Assembly: GCF_011090165.1 (NCBI RefSeq)
Contig: NZ_JAADJT010000001.1
Coordinates: forward strand, 434,001 to 498,000
Origin: Duganella aceris
Lineage (GTDB): Bacteria; Pseudomonadota; Gammaproteobacteria; Burkholderiales; Burkholderiaceae_D
Length of the DNA: 64,000 nt
Direction: 5' to 3'
Below the pieces are notes generated by a model. It was not told the DNA's origin. It was given only the letters and a program-made list of their open reading frames with translations, and ran no database searches. Below are positions 45,715-54,971 of this stretch, piece after piece; position 1 is the stretch's first letter, and each line of letters begins with the position of its first letter. The position numbers and the translations under genes were made by a program.

Positions 45715-46989
45715 CTAGGACAGCGTGTCGGCCCAGATGTTGCGGGCCCAGTTCATCGCGTACTCGCCTTCGAGCGCGCTCGGTCCCGCTGAGACGCCGC
45801 CCGAGCCGGAAACAACCAACAACGTCTTTTTCTCCGCGTCGTAGGCGTGCACCGAGGCGACGTGGATCACGTCGGTGTCGGAGACGAAGCTGTAGCAGGT
45901 GTTGGTCAGCATCGGATGTAGATCGGGCGCGCGGCCATTCAGCAGGTCCACCACGGCGGCGGCGCACACCTTGGCGTGCTGGTTGGCCATGTGCGCCGAT
46001 TTCGGCATCAGCGGCGCGACCGCGATCGCGTCGCCCAGCACGTGGATGTTTTTCGCCTGCGTCGATTCGAAGCTGAGGAAGTCGACCCCGCACCAGCGCG
46101 CGTTGGCGTTGGCCAGGCCGCTGCGCACGGCGATGGCGCCGGCGCGCTGCGGCGGGATCACGTTCAGCACATCGGCCTTGACCTGGTCGCCCAGCTCGGA
46201 GTTGGCGGTGCGCGCGGCGGCGTCGATGTCGGCGGTGCGGAACGATGGACGGTATTCGATGATGCCGCCGTAGCGCTCCTTCCATACTTTCTTGAACAGC
46301 GGTCCTTTGGACACCACGTCGTCGTTGGCGTCAAGGATCAGCACCTTGGATTTCGGCTTGTGGCGGCTGAAGTAGCAGGCGATCTGCGACGCCCGCTCGT
46401 ACGGGCCGGGCGGGCAGCGGTATGGCGCGGGCGGGATCGTCATCGCGTAGACGCCGCCGTCGGGCATCGCCTCCAGTTGCGCGCGCAGCGCGACGGTTTG
46501 CGCACCGGCTTTCCAGGCGTGCAGCACCGATTCCTGCGCGCCGGGCTTGAGCATGCCCGGCAGCTGGTCCCACATGAAGTCGACGCCGGGCGAGACGATC
46601 AGGCGGTCGTAGGACAGCGTCTGGCCGCCGGCCAGCGACAGCGTGCGTTTTTCGGCATCGATCGCGGTGACGGTGTCGCGCACCAGGCGCACGCCATGCT
46701 TGCGCGCCAGCGCGTCCAGCGACAGCGTCAGGTCGCCGATGCGGCGCGAGCCGCCCAGCACCAGGTTGGACAGCGGGCAGGAGATGAAGGCGGCATTCGG
46801 TTCGATCAGCGTGACGTCGATGGCGCCTTCGCTCCAGATGCGCACGTAGCGGGCAGCGGTGGCGCCGCCGTAGCCGCCGCCGACCACCACCACGCGCGGC
46901 TTGGCCTTGCCGGAGATGCTGGCGCAGCCGATGGTGGACGCGGCGGTCGACGCGGCCAGCGCGCCTTGCAGGAATTGGCGGCGCTTCAT
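45715..46989 (-). CDS. fccB: flavocytochrome c sulfide dehydrogenase flavoprotein-like (FccB/SoxF)
   Basis: 424 residues. A twin-arginine signal (MKRRQFLQGALAAS) precedes the FAD-binding loop RVVVVGGGYGGATAARY. FISCPLSNLVLG and a second cysteine near ANARWCGVDF match the redox-active pair of FccB/SoxF; VLGDA is the second FAD motif. It probably oxidises sulfide or a related sulfur species in the periplasm and passes electrons to the cytochrome c encoded just upstream (ATGA overlap). Last gene of the sox-linked operon. Confidence 0.88.
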   Translation of the reverse strand: MKRRQFLQGALAASTAASTIGCASISGKAKPRVVVVGGGYGGATAARYVRIWSEGAIDVTLIEPNAAFISCPLSNLVLGGSRRIGDLTLSLDALARKHGVRLVRDTVTAIDAEKRTLSLAGGQTLSYDRLIVSPGVDFMWDQLPGMLKPGAQESVLHAWKAGAQTVALRAQLEAMPDGGVYAMTIPPAPYRCPPGPYERASQIACYFSRHKPKSKVLILDANDDVVSKGPLFKKVWKERYGGIIEYRPSFRTADIDAAARTANSELGDQVKADVLNVIPPQRAGAIAVRSGLANANARWCGVDFLSFESTQAKNIHVLGDAIAVAPLMPKSAHMANQHAKVCAAAVVDLLNGRAPDLHPMLTNTCYSFVSDTDVIHVASVHAYDAEKKTLLVVSGSGGVSAGPSALEGEYAMNWARNIWADTLS

Positions 46990-47309
46990 GGCTTTTGCGC
47001 GGCGAACCAGGTCGCCAGCTGTTCGATTTGTTGGTCGGTGTAGCCTTTGGCGATCTGGGTCATGATCGTGGCCTGGCGCTTGCCGGACTTGAAGTCATGC
47101 AGCGCGGCGGCCAGCGCCTGCTTCGGCTGGCCGGCCAGCGGCGGCAGCGCGGTGCCGATGCTGGCGCCGTTGGTGCCGTGGCAGGCGGCGCAGGTGGCGG
47201 CCAGGCGCGCGCCTTGTGGGATCATCGCGCCGCCCTCGGCGCCGGCGGCGGCCATTGCGCCCGTCGCGCCGGCGCTGAGCGCCGCTGCAATCAAGATCGT
47301 CTTCAACAT
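46986..47309 (-). CDS. periplasmic class I cytochrome c
   Basis: 107 residues. A signal peptide (about 1-21) and one heme site CAACHG; LPPLAGQPKQAL and the axial-Met region ATIMTQIAKGYTD follow. It is the likely electron acceptor of the flavoprotein that overlaps its stop, as FccA or SoxE. It lies 13 bp after soxA. Confidence 0.88.
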   Translation of the reverse strand: MLKTILIAAALSAGATGAMAAAGAEGGAMIPQGARLAATCAACHGTNGASIGTALPPLAGQPKQALAAALHDFKSGKRQATIMTQIAKGYTDQQIEQLATWFAAQKP

Positions 47310-47322
47310 CGGTATCTCCTGT

Positions 47323-48141
47323 TTAAGGTCGCACGCCCGGCGACTCCATCATCATGCCCTTGTCGCGCACGGCCAGCCATGCCTCCAGCTCCACCAGCTC
47401 TTGTGCGCCCAGCGGCGGAATCTCGGCGCGCACGCCGCTCATGCAGTTGCGCAGCCGGCGTTGCAGCGATCCCATCGCCTGCCACTCCAGCCGGTAGATC
47501 GGATACGCCGCCGCGTGCCCTTGCGGGATGGTGCTGCCGGCCAGGCGCTTGCCCCATTGCTGGTCATGGCACTGCGCGCACGACAGGTTCAATTGGCCGA
47601 TGCGCTGGAAGTACAGCTGCTTGCCGCGCGCCGCCGAGGACCTGGTGCCGGCGTCCTGCGGCGGGTTGACCGGCATGCCGCGCGACTGCATCGCCACATA
47701 GGCTTCCAGTCCAAGCAGTTCCTCGCCTTCCAGCTTCAAGGCCGGCGCCTGCTGCTTGCGCTCGCGGCAGATGTTGATGCGCTGCGCGAGGTTGACGGTG
47801 GTCCTGCCGGCCGGGTCGAACGCGGGGAAGCGGGCCGCCACGCCGCGCATGCTCTTGGCCGCGTCGCCGTGGCAGCTGGCGCAGGATTTGGCGCTCTTGC
47901 CGGCCGCCGCGTTCCACTGCGCTTCGCCGCCGCTGATCCACAGCATGCCGGGATTGAGCGTATCGTCGCGCTGCATGGCCTGCGTCGAGGCGCTCATGAA
48001 TTCGCTGCCGGAGCGGCGCTGGTCGGCCGTCGCGGTTGGCGGCGCCGACGCTGCGGCCACTGCGGACACTGCCGCCGGCGCGGCGATTGCCGACATGACG
48101 GCGTAGCCGGCCAGCAGCGTCAGCGCGGCGGCGCGCTTCAT
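47323..48141 (-). CDS. soxA: SoxA diheme cytochrome c
   Basis: 272 residues from MKRAAALTLLAG (start overlaps the soxZ stop as ATGA). After a signal peptide there are two heme sites, CASCH and CAQCH, and the active-site cysteine in RNCMSGVRAE, which in SoxA carries the cysteine persulfide ligand. With SoxX it forms the enzyme that links thiosulfate to the SoxY carrier. Confidence 0.93.
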   Translation of the reverse strand: MKRAAALTLLAGYAVMSAIAAPAAVSAVAAASAPPTATADQRRSGSEFMSASTQAMQRDDTLNPGMLWISGGEAQWNAAAGKSAKSCASCHGDAAKSMRGVAARFPAFDPAGRTTVNLAQRINICRERKQQAPALKLEGEELLGLEAYVAMQSRGMPVNPPQDAGTRSSAARGKQLYFQRIGQLNLSCAQCHDQQWGKRLAGSTIPQGHAAAYPIYRLEWQAMGSLQRRLRNCMSGVRAEIPPLGAQELVELEAWLAVRDKGMMMESPGVRP

Positions 48142-48464
48142 GGCGCGCTCACCGTCAGGGTCATCTTCTCGCTGTGGGCGAAGCGGTTGTCGCCCTCCCA
48201 CGTGAACTCCAGCGTGCCGCTCTCGGTGGCGATGGTGAAGAACGCGATATACGGATTGGCGGAAATCGCCTGATGCAGCTCGGCGCCGAAAACCTGCTCG
48301 CCGTTGTACTTGCAGACAAAGCTGCGGATGATGTCGCGCGGGACGATACGACCGTCGGCGCCGGGCCGGTAGCCGGTCTCCATCGGATGCCCGATCAGCG
48401 CGCGGATCTCGATCACCTCGCCGCGCCGGGCCGTCGCCGGCATGTGGATCAATGCGCGCGCCAT
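48138..48464 (-). CDS. soxZ: SoxZ sulfur-carrier partner
   Basis: 108 residues from MARALIHMPATARRGE, overlapping the soxY stop by one base (TGATG). Motifs EIRALIGHPMETGYR, IPRDIIRSF (as VPRDIIRSFVCKYNG) and WEGDNRFAHSEKMTL are typical. It pairs with SoxY. Confidence 0.94.
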   Translation of the reverse strand: MARALIHMPATARRGEVIEIRALIGHPMETGYRPGADGRIVPRDIIRSFVCKYNGEQVFGAELHQAISANPYIAFFTIATESGTLEFTWEGDNRFAHSEKMTLTVSAP

Positions 48465-48904
48465 CAGGGAGCCTCGCCTTCGATGCAAGCCGCCAGCGTG
48501 ACGATCACGTCCACCGACTTGGACCAGTAACCGCCGTCGTCCATGCGCGCGATCGCGATCAGCCGCTGCGAGGTCGCCAGCCGGATCCGCGTCGACACCT
48601 CCGCCTTGCCGGCGCGCGGGCCGAGCGTGAACACCGCGACGTCGGTGTGCGGATTTTTTTCGTTGAAGATGGCGATCGCCGCGACATGGCCGGCGGCGCC
48701 GTCGACCGCCACCGTGACCGGCACGGCGTTGCCGTTGTCGATCAGCTGCGCGATCTCGAACCGGACCTTGCCCTCCTGCGGCGTGGCGCCGTCGGTGAAG
48801 GCCTTGATCGCTGCGGCCATTTCCTCCGGCGTCGCGGAGGCGGGGCGGACCAGCGCCAGCATCGCCAGTCCGGCGCCGGCGGCCAGGAGGTCGCGGCGCT
48901 TCAT
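48464..48904 (-). CDS. soxY: SoxY sulfur carrier with atypical C-terminus
   Basis: 146 residues. A twin-arginine signal (MKRRDLLAAGAG) and the SoxY domain (KVRFEIAQLIDNGNAVPVTV, FNEKNPHTDVAVFTLGPRAG, RIRLATSQRLIAIARM). The usual C-terminal swinging arm VT-GGCGG is replaced by VTLAACIEGEAP: the cysteine is kept but the flanking glycines are not, and there are six residues after the cysteine instead of two. No frameshift would restore GGCGG. Start overlaps soxX by four bases. Confidence 0.9.
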   Translation of the reverse strand: MKRRDLLAAGAGLAMLALVRPASATPEEMAAAIKAFTDGATPQEGKVRFEIAQLIDNGNAVPVTVAVDGAAGHVAAIAIFNEKNPHTDVAVFTLGPRAGKAEVSTRIRLATSQRLIAIARMDDGGYWSKSVDVIVTLAACIEGEAP

Positions 48905-49320
48905 GGCGACTCCTCGGTCAGCGTTTGCAGCCAGGCCACCACGTCCTCGATCTGCTGTGCGTCGAGGATGGTCTTGCCCTGGTAGGCGGCGGCGACGCGG
49001 TTCAGGCCTTCGGTCTTGTGGTAGGACGGCATGATGGTGTCCGGGTTGAACTGGCTGGCATCGGCGATGCGCGCGCGCAGCTGGTCTGCATTCCAGCGCC
49101 GGCCGGCGCCGCGCAGGTCCGGCGCCAGGTTGCCCTGGAAGCGTTCCTCGGGAATCGGGCCGGTATGGCACAGCAGGCACAGGCCGACCTGGCGATTGGC
49201 GACGATGGCGCGGCCGCGCGCCGCATCGCCAGGCCGCGCACCGCCAGGCCGCGCGTCGACCGGCGGCGCGGACGATGCGGCCAGCGCCAATGCCACCGCC
49301 ACGATCGCGCCCGCCGGCAT
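48901..49320 (-). CDS. soxX: SoxX cytochrome c
   Basis: 139 residues. A signal peptide (about 1-24), heme site CLLCHTGPIPEERFQG, LAPDLRGAGRRW, and the axial Met in DTIMPSYHKTEGL, all typical of SoxX. Starts 6 bp after the molybdoenzyme large-subunit gene and overlaps soxY. Confidence 0.93.
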   Translation of the reverse strand: MPAGAIVAVALALAASSAPPVDARPGGARPGDAARGRAIVANRQVGLCLLCHTGPIPEERFQGNLAPDLRGAGRRWNADQLRARIADASQFNPDTIMPSYHKTEGLNRVAAAYQGKTILDAQQIEDVVAWLQTLTEESP

Positions 49321-49326
49321 GCGCCT

Positions 49327-51525
49327 CTACGCCTTCTTCAGGCTATGGTTCTTCAGCGGCAGCTCGCGTATCCGCTTGCCGGTGGCGGCGAAGATCGCGT
49401 TCAGCACCGCCGGCGCGGCCACCGCGATGGTCGGCTCGCCGACGCCGCCCCAGAACCCGCCCGACGGCATGATGATCGACTCGACCTTCGGCATCTCATC
49501 CAGCTTCATCACCTGATAGGTATCGAAGTTCTGCTGCTCCATCTGCCCATCCTTCAGCGTGCACTCGCCGTACAGCGCGGCGGACAAGCCGTAGACGAAG
49601 GAGCCCTCGACCTGCGCCTCGATCTGCTGCGGATTGACCGCATGCCCCGGATCGGTCGCCGCGACGATGCGCAGGATCTTCAGCTTGCCGGTCTTGCCGT
49701 CCACCGACACCTCGGCGCAGGCGGCCACGTAGCTGCCGAAGCCCATGGTCTGCGCCAGGCCGCGATACACGCCCTTCTTGGCCGGCTTGCCCCAACCGGC
49801 CTTCTCGGCTACCGCGTTCAGCACCGCCAGATGCTTCGGATTGTTGGCCATCAGCTTGCGGCGGAAGGCCAGCGGATCCTGCTTGGTCGCATGTGCCAGC
49901 TCGTCCATGAAGCATTCGAGATAAATCGTATTCTGGTTCAGGTTCACGCCGCGCCAGAATCCGGCCGGCACCGGCGGATTGCGCATCGCGTGATCGACCA
50001 GCAGATTCGGGAAGCCATAGCCGATCGACGCCTCCGGCCCTGGCGCGTTCAAGCCCTGGAACACCACCGGATCCTTGCCGTCCTTGAGCGTCTGCCCCAG
50101 CGACGCCAGGATCGATTGGCCGGCGATGCGCATGTGCAGGCCGGTGACATTGCCCTTCGCATCCAGACCGGCGGTCAGCTTGCATTGCGTGATCGGATGG
50201 TAGCGGCCATGCAGCATGTCCTCCTCGCGCGACCAGATCAATTTGACCGGCGTGCCCGGCATCTCCTTGGCGATCTTCACCGCCTGCGTCACCCAGTCGT
50301 GCGTCGCGCCGCGCCGGCCGAAGCCGCCGCCCAGGTGCATCTTGTAGACGTCGCACTGCGCCGCCGGCAGACCCGCCGCTTCCGCCGTCGCCGCCAGCGC
50401 GGCTTCGCCGTTCTGGGTCGGCGTCCACACCTGGCAACGCTCGGCGGTCCAGATCACGGTCGCGTTCATGGTTTCCATGGTCGCGTGATTCAGCCACGGG
50501 TGCGAATACACCGCCTCGATCTTGCGCGCCGACGCGGCGATGGCCGCCTTGGCGTCGCCGTTCGCATTGCCGACCACCGCTTCCGGCGCATCCAGCGCCA
50601 CCCTCAGCGTCGCCGCCACCTCCTTGCTCGACAGCGTCGCATTCGGGCCCTTGTCCCATTCGATGGTCACCGCCTCCAGCGCAGACTTGGCGCGCCACCA
50701 GGTATCGGCCACCACCACCACGGCGGTGTCGCCCAGCTTGAAGATCTTCTTGACGCCGGGACGCTTCTCGGCCGTCGTGGCGTCGAAGCTCTTGACCGTG
50801 CCGCCGAACACCGGGCAATCCTTGATCGCCGCGTTCAGCATGCCCGGCATGGTGATGTCCATGCCGTAGATCTGCGCGCCGGTGGTCTTGTCCACCGTAT
50901 CCAGTCGCGCCAGGCGTTTGCCGGCCAGCTTCCAGTCCTTCGGGTCCTTCAGCGCCACCTCGGTCGGCGGCGTCAGCTTGGCGGCGGCTTCGGCCACCTT
51001 GCCGTAGCTGATGGTGCGGCTGCTCGGCTTGTGCGTGATCACGCTGGCGGCGGCCGAGCATTCGGACGCCGGCACCTTCCAACCATCGGCGGCGGCCTGC
51101 ACCAGCATCGTGCGGGCGATGGCGCCGCCTTTGCGCACGTAGTCGTGCGACTCGCGGATGCCACGGCTGCCGCCGGTGGAGAAGCTGCCCCACGCGCGCT
51201 TGCGCGCCAGGTTCTGTCCCGGCGACGGATATTCGGTGACGACCTTGCTCCAGTCGGCGTCCAGCTCCTCGGCCACCAGTTGCGCCAGGCCGGTCAGCGT
51301 GCCCTGGCCCATCTCGGAGCGGGCGATGCGGATCACGATGGTGTCGTCGGGCTTGACCACCACCCAGGCGTTGACCTCGGGCGTGGCGGTCGAAGCGCCC
51401 TGCTGGATCGGCTGCTGCGCCTGCGCCTCGTCGAACGGAATGTGGAAGGCGACCACCAGGCCGCCGGCGATCGCGCTTTTCAGGAAGCCGCGCCGCGACG
51501 CCGAATTGACGGTGAGGGTGCTCAT
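49327..51525 (-). CDS. molybdopterin-binding subunit of a xanthine-oxidase-family enzyme (IorB type)
   Basis: 732 residues. A twin-arginine signal ([13 protein letters not shown]) is followed by the single-subunit IorB-like arrangement: [20 protein letters not shown] near the start, [17 protein letters not shown], and a C-terminal [20 protein letters not shown]. It resembles isoquinoline 1-oxidoreductase and periplasmic aldehyde oxidoreductases. It works with the 2Fe-2S subunit encoded upstream (4 bp overlap). Electron transfer to a periplasmic cytochrome c is likely. Substrate unknown. Confidence 0.93.
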   Translation of the reverse strand: MSTLTVNSASRRGFLKSAIAGGLVVAFHIPFDEAQAQQPIQQGASTATPEVNAWVVVKPDDTIVIRIARSEMGQGTLTGLAQLVAEELDADWSKVVTEYPSPGQNLARKRAWGSFSTGGSRGIRESHDYVRKGGAIARTMLVQAAADGWKVPASECSAAASVITHKPSSRTISYGKVAEAAAKLTPPTEVALKDPKDWKLAGKRLARLDTVDKTTGAQIYGMDITMPGMLNAAIKDCPVFGGTVKSFDATTAEKRPGVKKIFKLGDTAVVVVADTWWRAKSALEAVTIEWDKGPNATLSSKEVAATLRVALDAPEAVVGNANGDAKAAIAASARKIEAVYSHPWLNHATMETMNATVIWTAERCQVWTPTQNGEAALAATAEAAGLPAAQCDVYKMHLGGGFGRRGATHDWVTQAVKIAKEMPGTPVKLIWSREEDMLHGRYHPITQCKLTAGLDAKGNVTGLHMRIAGQSILASLGQTLKDGKDPVVFQGLNAPGPEASIGYGFPNLLVDHAMRNPPVPAGFWRGVNLNQNTIYLECFMDELAHATKQDPLAFRRKLMANNPKHLAVLNAVAEKAGWGKPAKKGVYRGLAQTMGFGSYVAACAEVSVDGKTGKLKILRIVAATDPGHAVNPQQIEAQVEGSFVYGLSAALYGECTLKDGQMEQQNFDTYQVMKLDEMPKVESIIMPSGGFWGGVGEPTIAVAAPAVLNAIFAATGKRIRELPLKNHSLKKA

Positions 51526-52025
51526 GCCTTGCTCCCTTCGATGCGCTGGATAGCCAGACCTGCGGTGGCCGGATCGCCGCCGCGCACCGCGACGTGGATC
51601 GCCTTGCGCACGCGGTTATAGGTGCCGCAGCGGCAGATATTGGTCATCGCCGCATCGATGTCGGCATCGGTACATTTGGGCCTGTCGCGCACCAGCGCGG
51701 CGGCGGCCATGATCATGCCGGACTGGCAGAAGCCGCATTGCGGCACATCCAGCGCCGCCCAGGCTTTCTGGATAGGATGCGAGCCGTCCTTGGACAAACC
51801 CTCGATGGTGGTGATCTTCTGCGCGCCGGTGACGGCGGCCGCCGGATAGACGCAGCTGCGCACGGCCTGGCCGTCGATATGCACGGTGCAGGCGCCGCAT
51901 TGCGCCATGCCGCAACCGAACTTGGTGCCGGTCAGCCCCAGTTGTTCGCGGATCACCCACAGCAGCGGCGTGTCCTCCTCCGCCTCGTATTCCCTTACCA
52001 CGCCGTTGACGTTGAGCTTAGCCAT
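51522..52025 (-). CDS. 2Fe-2S subunit of a xanthine-oxidase-family enzyme (IorA type)
   Basis: 167 residues. Ferredoxin-type cluster [15 protein letters not shown] with RSCVYP, and the second cluster CGFCQSGM with [12 protein letters not shown]. No signal peptide; it is expected to be carried through the Tat system with its large subunit. CAGGAG ribosome site. First gene of the operon with sox genes. Confidence 0.94.
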   Translation of the reverse strand: MAKLNVNGVVREYEAEEDTPLLWVIREQLGLTGTKFGCGMAQCGACTVHIDGQAVRSCVYPAAAVTGAQKITTIEGLSKDGSHPIQKAWAALDVPQCGFCQSGMIMAAAALVRDRPKCTDADIDAAMTNICRCGTYNRVRKAIHVAVRGGDPATAGLAIQRIEGSKA

Positions 52026-52115
52026 GCAGATCTCCTGAGTTAACTGGTTGGCGAAATACTACACCGGTTCCCAACCGCGCTGTGCGTCGGATTGTTTCCG
52101 GATTGTTTTTGCATT

Positions 52116-52129
52116 TTGACCTGGATCAA
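52116..52129. promoter_or_regulatory. FNR/ANR box before ompW
   Basis: TTGACCTGGATCAA matches the FNR consensus TTGAT-N4-ATCAA at nine of ten positions. Its centre is 41.5 bp before a start near 52164, which fits a class II site with TAGACT (52152-52157) as -10 box. It may also affect the divergent ior-sox operon. Confidence 0.65.
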
Positions 52130-52193
52130 AGTTTTTAATGCGCCAGATCAATAGACTGCATCGCATACACAACGACGACAAAGAGGAAGTGAA

Positions 52194-52805
52194 ATGAACA
52201 AGCCCTTATCCGCATTGATATTCGCAGCCATCGGCATGATCGCCGGCAGCGCGGCGGCACAGGAAACCCCATGGCTGCTGCGTGTGCGCGCGGTGTATCT
52301 GGACACGGCGAAAAAATCCGATCCGGTCGGCGGCGCCGGCGCGGCGGACCGCCTGACCGTCAGCAGCGAAACCATCCCGGAAATCGACCTTTCCTACTTC
52401 TTCACGCCCAACTGGGCGGCGGAGCTGGTCGCCACCTATCCGCAAAAGCATCACGTCCAACTGGACGGCAAGGACATCGGCACCTTCAAGCACCTGCCGC
52501 CGACGCTGCTGCTGCAATATCACTTCGTGCTCGACGCGCCGCTCAAACCCTACATCGGCGCGGGCGTCAACTACACCACCATGTCCAAGGTGCACCTGCT
52601 GGACGGCGCCGCCAGCCTGGAGCACGACAGCGTGGGTCTCGCCCTGCAAGCCGGTCTGGATTACGCCATCGATAAAAAATGGTCGCTCAACCTGGATGTG
52701 AAGAAGGTGCGGATCCGCAGCGACGTGTACATCGGCGGCGCCCGGGTCAGCCGGGTCAAGCCCGATCCGCTGATGCTGGCACTGGGCGTCGGCTACCGCT
52801 TCTAA
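52194..52805 (+). CDS. ompW: OmpW-family outer-membrane protein
   Basis: 203 residues. A signal peptide (about 1-22, ending GSAAAQE), then the eight-stranded barrel of OmpW: WLLRVRAVYLDT, FFTPNWAAELVATYP, GTFKHLPPTLLLQYHF, KPYIGAGVNYT and a final GVGYRF. It forms a small channel or ligand pocket. An FNR box upstream suggests oxygen-limited expression, as known for ompW elsewhere. Confidence 0.95.
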   Translation: MNKPLSALIFAAIGMIAGSAAAQETPWLLRVRAVYLDTAKKSDPVGGAGAADRLTVSSETIPEIDLSYFFTPNWAAELVATYPQKHHVQLDGKDIGTFKHLPPTLLLQYHFVLDAPLKPYIGAGVNYTTMSKVHLLDGAASLEHDSVGLALQAGLDYAIDKKWSLNLDVKKVRIRSDVYIGGARVSRVKPDPLMLALGVGYRF

Positions 52806-52852
52806 GCCCGGCGTTGCGGCACGACGACAATTCTTGCTTTCCGGTGGCAAGT

Positions 52853-52898
52853 ACGGGCGTATTAAGGAACAATCAGGTTCCTCGATACGCCCGTCTTT
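52853..52898 (+). terminator. long hairpin between ompW and an MCP gene
   Basis: ACGGGCGTAT pairs with ATACGCCCGT, and inside it AGGAAC pairs with GTTCCT around a six-base loop. CTTTC follows, so the T-tract is weak. It may terminate ompW, or act in the leader of the MCP gene, which starts 19 bp on. Confidence 0.55.
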
Positions 52899-52913
52899 CA
52901 TAAGGATTACCCC

Positions 52914-54494
52914 ATGTCGCTCGCCCAACTGAAAATCGGCACCCGCCTGGGTATCGGCTTCGCCATCGTCCTGGCGCTGCTGGTGCTCACCATGATCCTC
53001 GGCCTCGGCTCGATGAGCCGCATCGGCAAGCGCACCCACGACATCATCTACGACAAGAACGTCAAGATGGAGGCGGCCAACCACATGGTCGACAACATCC
53101 GCAACATCACGCTGTCGCTGACCAATATCGTGGTCGTGCCCAGCACCGCCGAAGTCAACGCGGAAATCGGCAAGATCGCCGAATACCGCAAGCAGTACGG
53201 CGCGGCCCGCAAGATCCTGATCGACCTCTCCGCCGACGACAAGGAAAAGGCCATGATGGCCAAACTGGACGCGCTGCTGAAGGAAGGCGCGGACAAGAAC
53301 AACAAAGTGATCGAACTGCGCAAGGAGGGCGAGGTGCAGGACGCCACCAGCCACCTGACGCAAGTCGCGGCGCCGTTCCTGGTCGGCGTGCTGAAGGCGC
53401 TGGACGATATCCTGGTGTATGAAACCGCGCAGGCCAAGCAGGCGGGCGACGCGGTCGAAGCGGAACAGGGCGGCGCGCAAGCACTGATGGTGGGCCTGGG
53501 CATCCTGGCCGTGGCGCTGGGCTGCGGCGTGGCGTGGTTCATCACCCGCTCGATCACGGTGCCGCTGAACGAGGCGGTGGACGTGGCCGAGCAGGTGGCC
53601 TCCGGCGACCTGTCCGCGCGCATCGAGGTCACCTCCGGCGACGAAACCGGCCGCCTGCTCAACGCCCTCAAGCGCATGAACGACAGCCTGCTCAACGTGG
53701 TCGGCAAGGTGCGGCTCGGGACCGACACCATCGCCACCGCGTCGAACGAAATCGCCGCCGGCAACCTGGACCTGTCCTCGCGCACCGAGGAGCAAGCCAG
53801 CTCGCTGGAACAGACCGCGTCGTCGATGGAGGAACTGACCTCCACCGTCAAGCAGAACGCCGACAACGCGCGCCAGGCCAACACGCTGGCGCGCAGCGCG
53901 TCGGAAGTGGCGACCAAGGGCGGCGCCATCGTCTCGCAGGTGGTCGACACCATGGGCAGTATCAACACCTCGTCGCGCAAGATCGTCGACATCATTTCCG
54001 TCATCGACGGCATCGCGTTCCAGACCAATATCCTGGCGCTGAACGCCGCCGTTGAAGCGGCGCGCGCCGGCGAGCAGGGTCGCGGCTTCGCCGTGGTGGC
54101 GAGCGAGGTGCGCAACCTGGCGCAGCGCTCGGCCGCCGCCGCCAGGGAAATCAAGGAACTGATCACCGCCTCGGTGGCCAACGTCGACGACGGCTCGCGC
54201 CTGGTCGCGGAGGCCGGACAGACCATGGGCGACATCGTCGACAGCATCCAGCGCGTGACCGACATCATGGGCGAGATCACCTCCGCCAGCCAGGAGCAGA
54301 CCATGGGCATCGAACAGATCAACATGGCGATCACGCAGATGGACGAGGTGACGCAGCAGAACGCCGCGCTGGTCGAGCAGGCGGCCGCCGCGTCGCAGAG
54401 CATGCAGGATCAGGCGGCGGCGCTGGCGGAGGTGGTGGGCTTCTTCAAAACCGGAACGGCGCCCGGCACGGCTATAATGTTACGAAATCGATAG
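52914..54494 (+). CDS. methyl-accepting chemotaxis protein (four-helix-bundle sensor)
   Basis: 526 residues. Membrane segments at about 13-35 and 188-210 enclose a four-helix-bundle domain; a HAMP domain (about 211-265) follows. The signalling domain is of the Tsr class: [20 protein letters not shown], with the tip [20 protein letters not shown]. It ends LRNR without the DExxF tail of the che-cluster MCPs. The convergent MCP at 54972 is of the same class. Confidence 0.94.
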   Translation: MSLAQLKIGTRLGIGFAIVLALLVLTMILGLGSMSRIGKRTHDIIYDKNVKMEAANHMVDNIRNITLSLTNIVVVPSTAEVNAEIGKIAEYRKQYGAARKILIDLSADDKEKAMMAKLDALLKEGADKNNKVIELRKEGEVQDATSHLTQVAAPFLVGVLKALDDILVYETAQAKQAGDAVEAEQGGAQALMVGLGILAVALGCGVAWFITRSITVPLNEAVDVAEQVASGDLSARIEVTSGDETGRLLNALKRMNDSLLNVVGKVRLGTDTIATASNEIAAGNLDLSSRTEEQASSLEQTASSMEELTSTVKQNADNARQANTLARSASEVATKGGAIVSQVVDTMGSINTSSRKIVDIISVIDGIAFQTNILALNAAVEAARAGEQGRGFAVVASEVRNLAQRSAAAAREIKELITASVANVDDGSRLVAEAGQTMGDIVDSIQRVTDIMGEITSASQEQTMGIEQINMAITQMDEVTQQNAALVEQAAAASQSMQDQAAALAEVVGFFKTGTAPGTAIMLRNR

Positions 54495-54512
54495 CAACCA
54501 CTGGAAGGCCCC

Positions 54513-54968
54513 ATGCGCAAGATCCTGATCGTCCTGATGCCCCTGCTGCTGACCGCCTGCGTCGACGACAGCGTGTCGTACTATGCGGACGGCGGCAACG
54601 GCAACCACGCGTTGACCATCCATCGGGCGCAGAAGCATTTCTGGAGCAGCGCGAGCAGCATCGAGCTGATCATGCAGCGGCTGCCCGATTGCCTGCGCCG
54701 CATCGAGCTGACCGAGATGCCGGCCGACGACGTCGAGATCGAACTGCTGTCCGGCGGCGACAATGTCTGGACCCTGCGCGCCGGCAAGGAGATGTGGCAG
54801 GTCGAAACGCAGACCTGCACCATGTATCAGGATGTGAAAGGGGACGGCGGCGAATTGGTCGGCGTGTTCCGCGTCGACGGCGGCAAACTGGTGTACGAGG
54901 CGGCGGTGCTGGAACCGGCGCCGGCCACCGAGCCTGCGGCGGCCCCGGCGCCGGCGCCCGCCCAGTAA
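54513..54968 (+). CDS. small lipoprotein of unknown function
   Basis: 151 residues. A lipoprotein signal with lipobox LLTAC (Cys16). The body has WSSASSIELIMQRLPDCLRR and ELLSGGDNVWTLRAGKEMWQ with two cysteines that could pair, and a Pro/Ala tail (PAPATEPAAAPAPAPAQ). It starts 18 bp after the MCP stop. I do not recognise the family. Confidence 0.75.
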   Translation: MRKILIVLMPLLLTACVDDSVSYYADGGNGNHALTIHRAQKHFWSSASSIELIMQRLPDCLRRIELTEMPADDVEIELLSGGDNVWTLRAGKEMWQVETQTCTMYQDVKGDGGELVGVFRVDGGKLVYEAAVLEPAPATEPAAAPAPAPAQ

Positions 54969-54971
54969 TCG

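Noticed and set aside
48464..48520. Frameshift as the cause of the odd SoxY end
   Set aside because: Neither of the other frames gives GGCGG, and the stop codon is neatly coupled to soxZ by TGATG.
48925..51621. An 898-codon plus-strand frame opposite the molybdoenzyme genes
   Set aside because: Antisense to IorA, IorB and SoxX, which all have intact family motifs.
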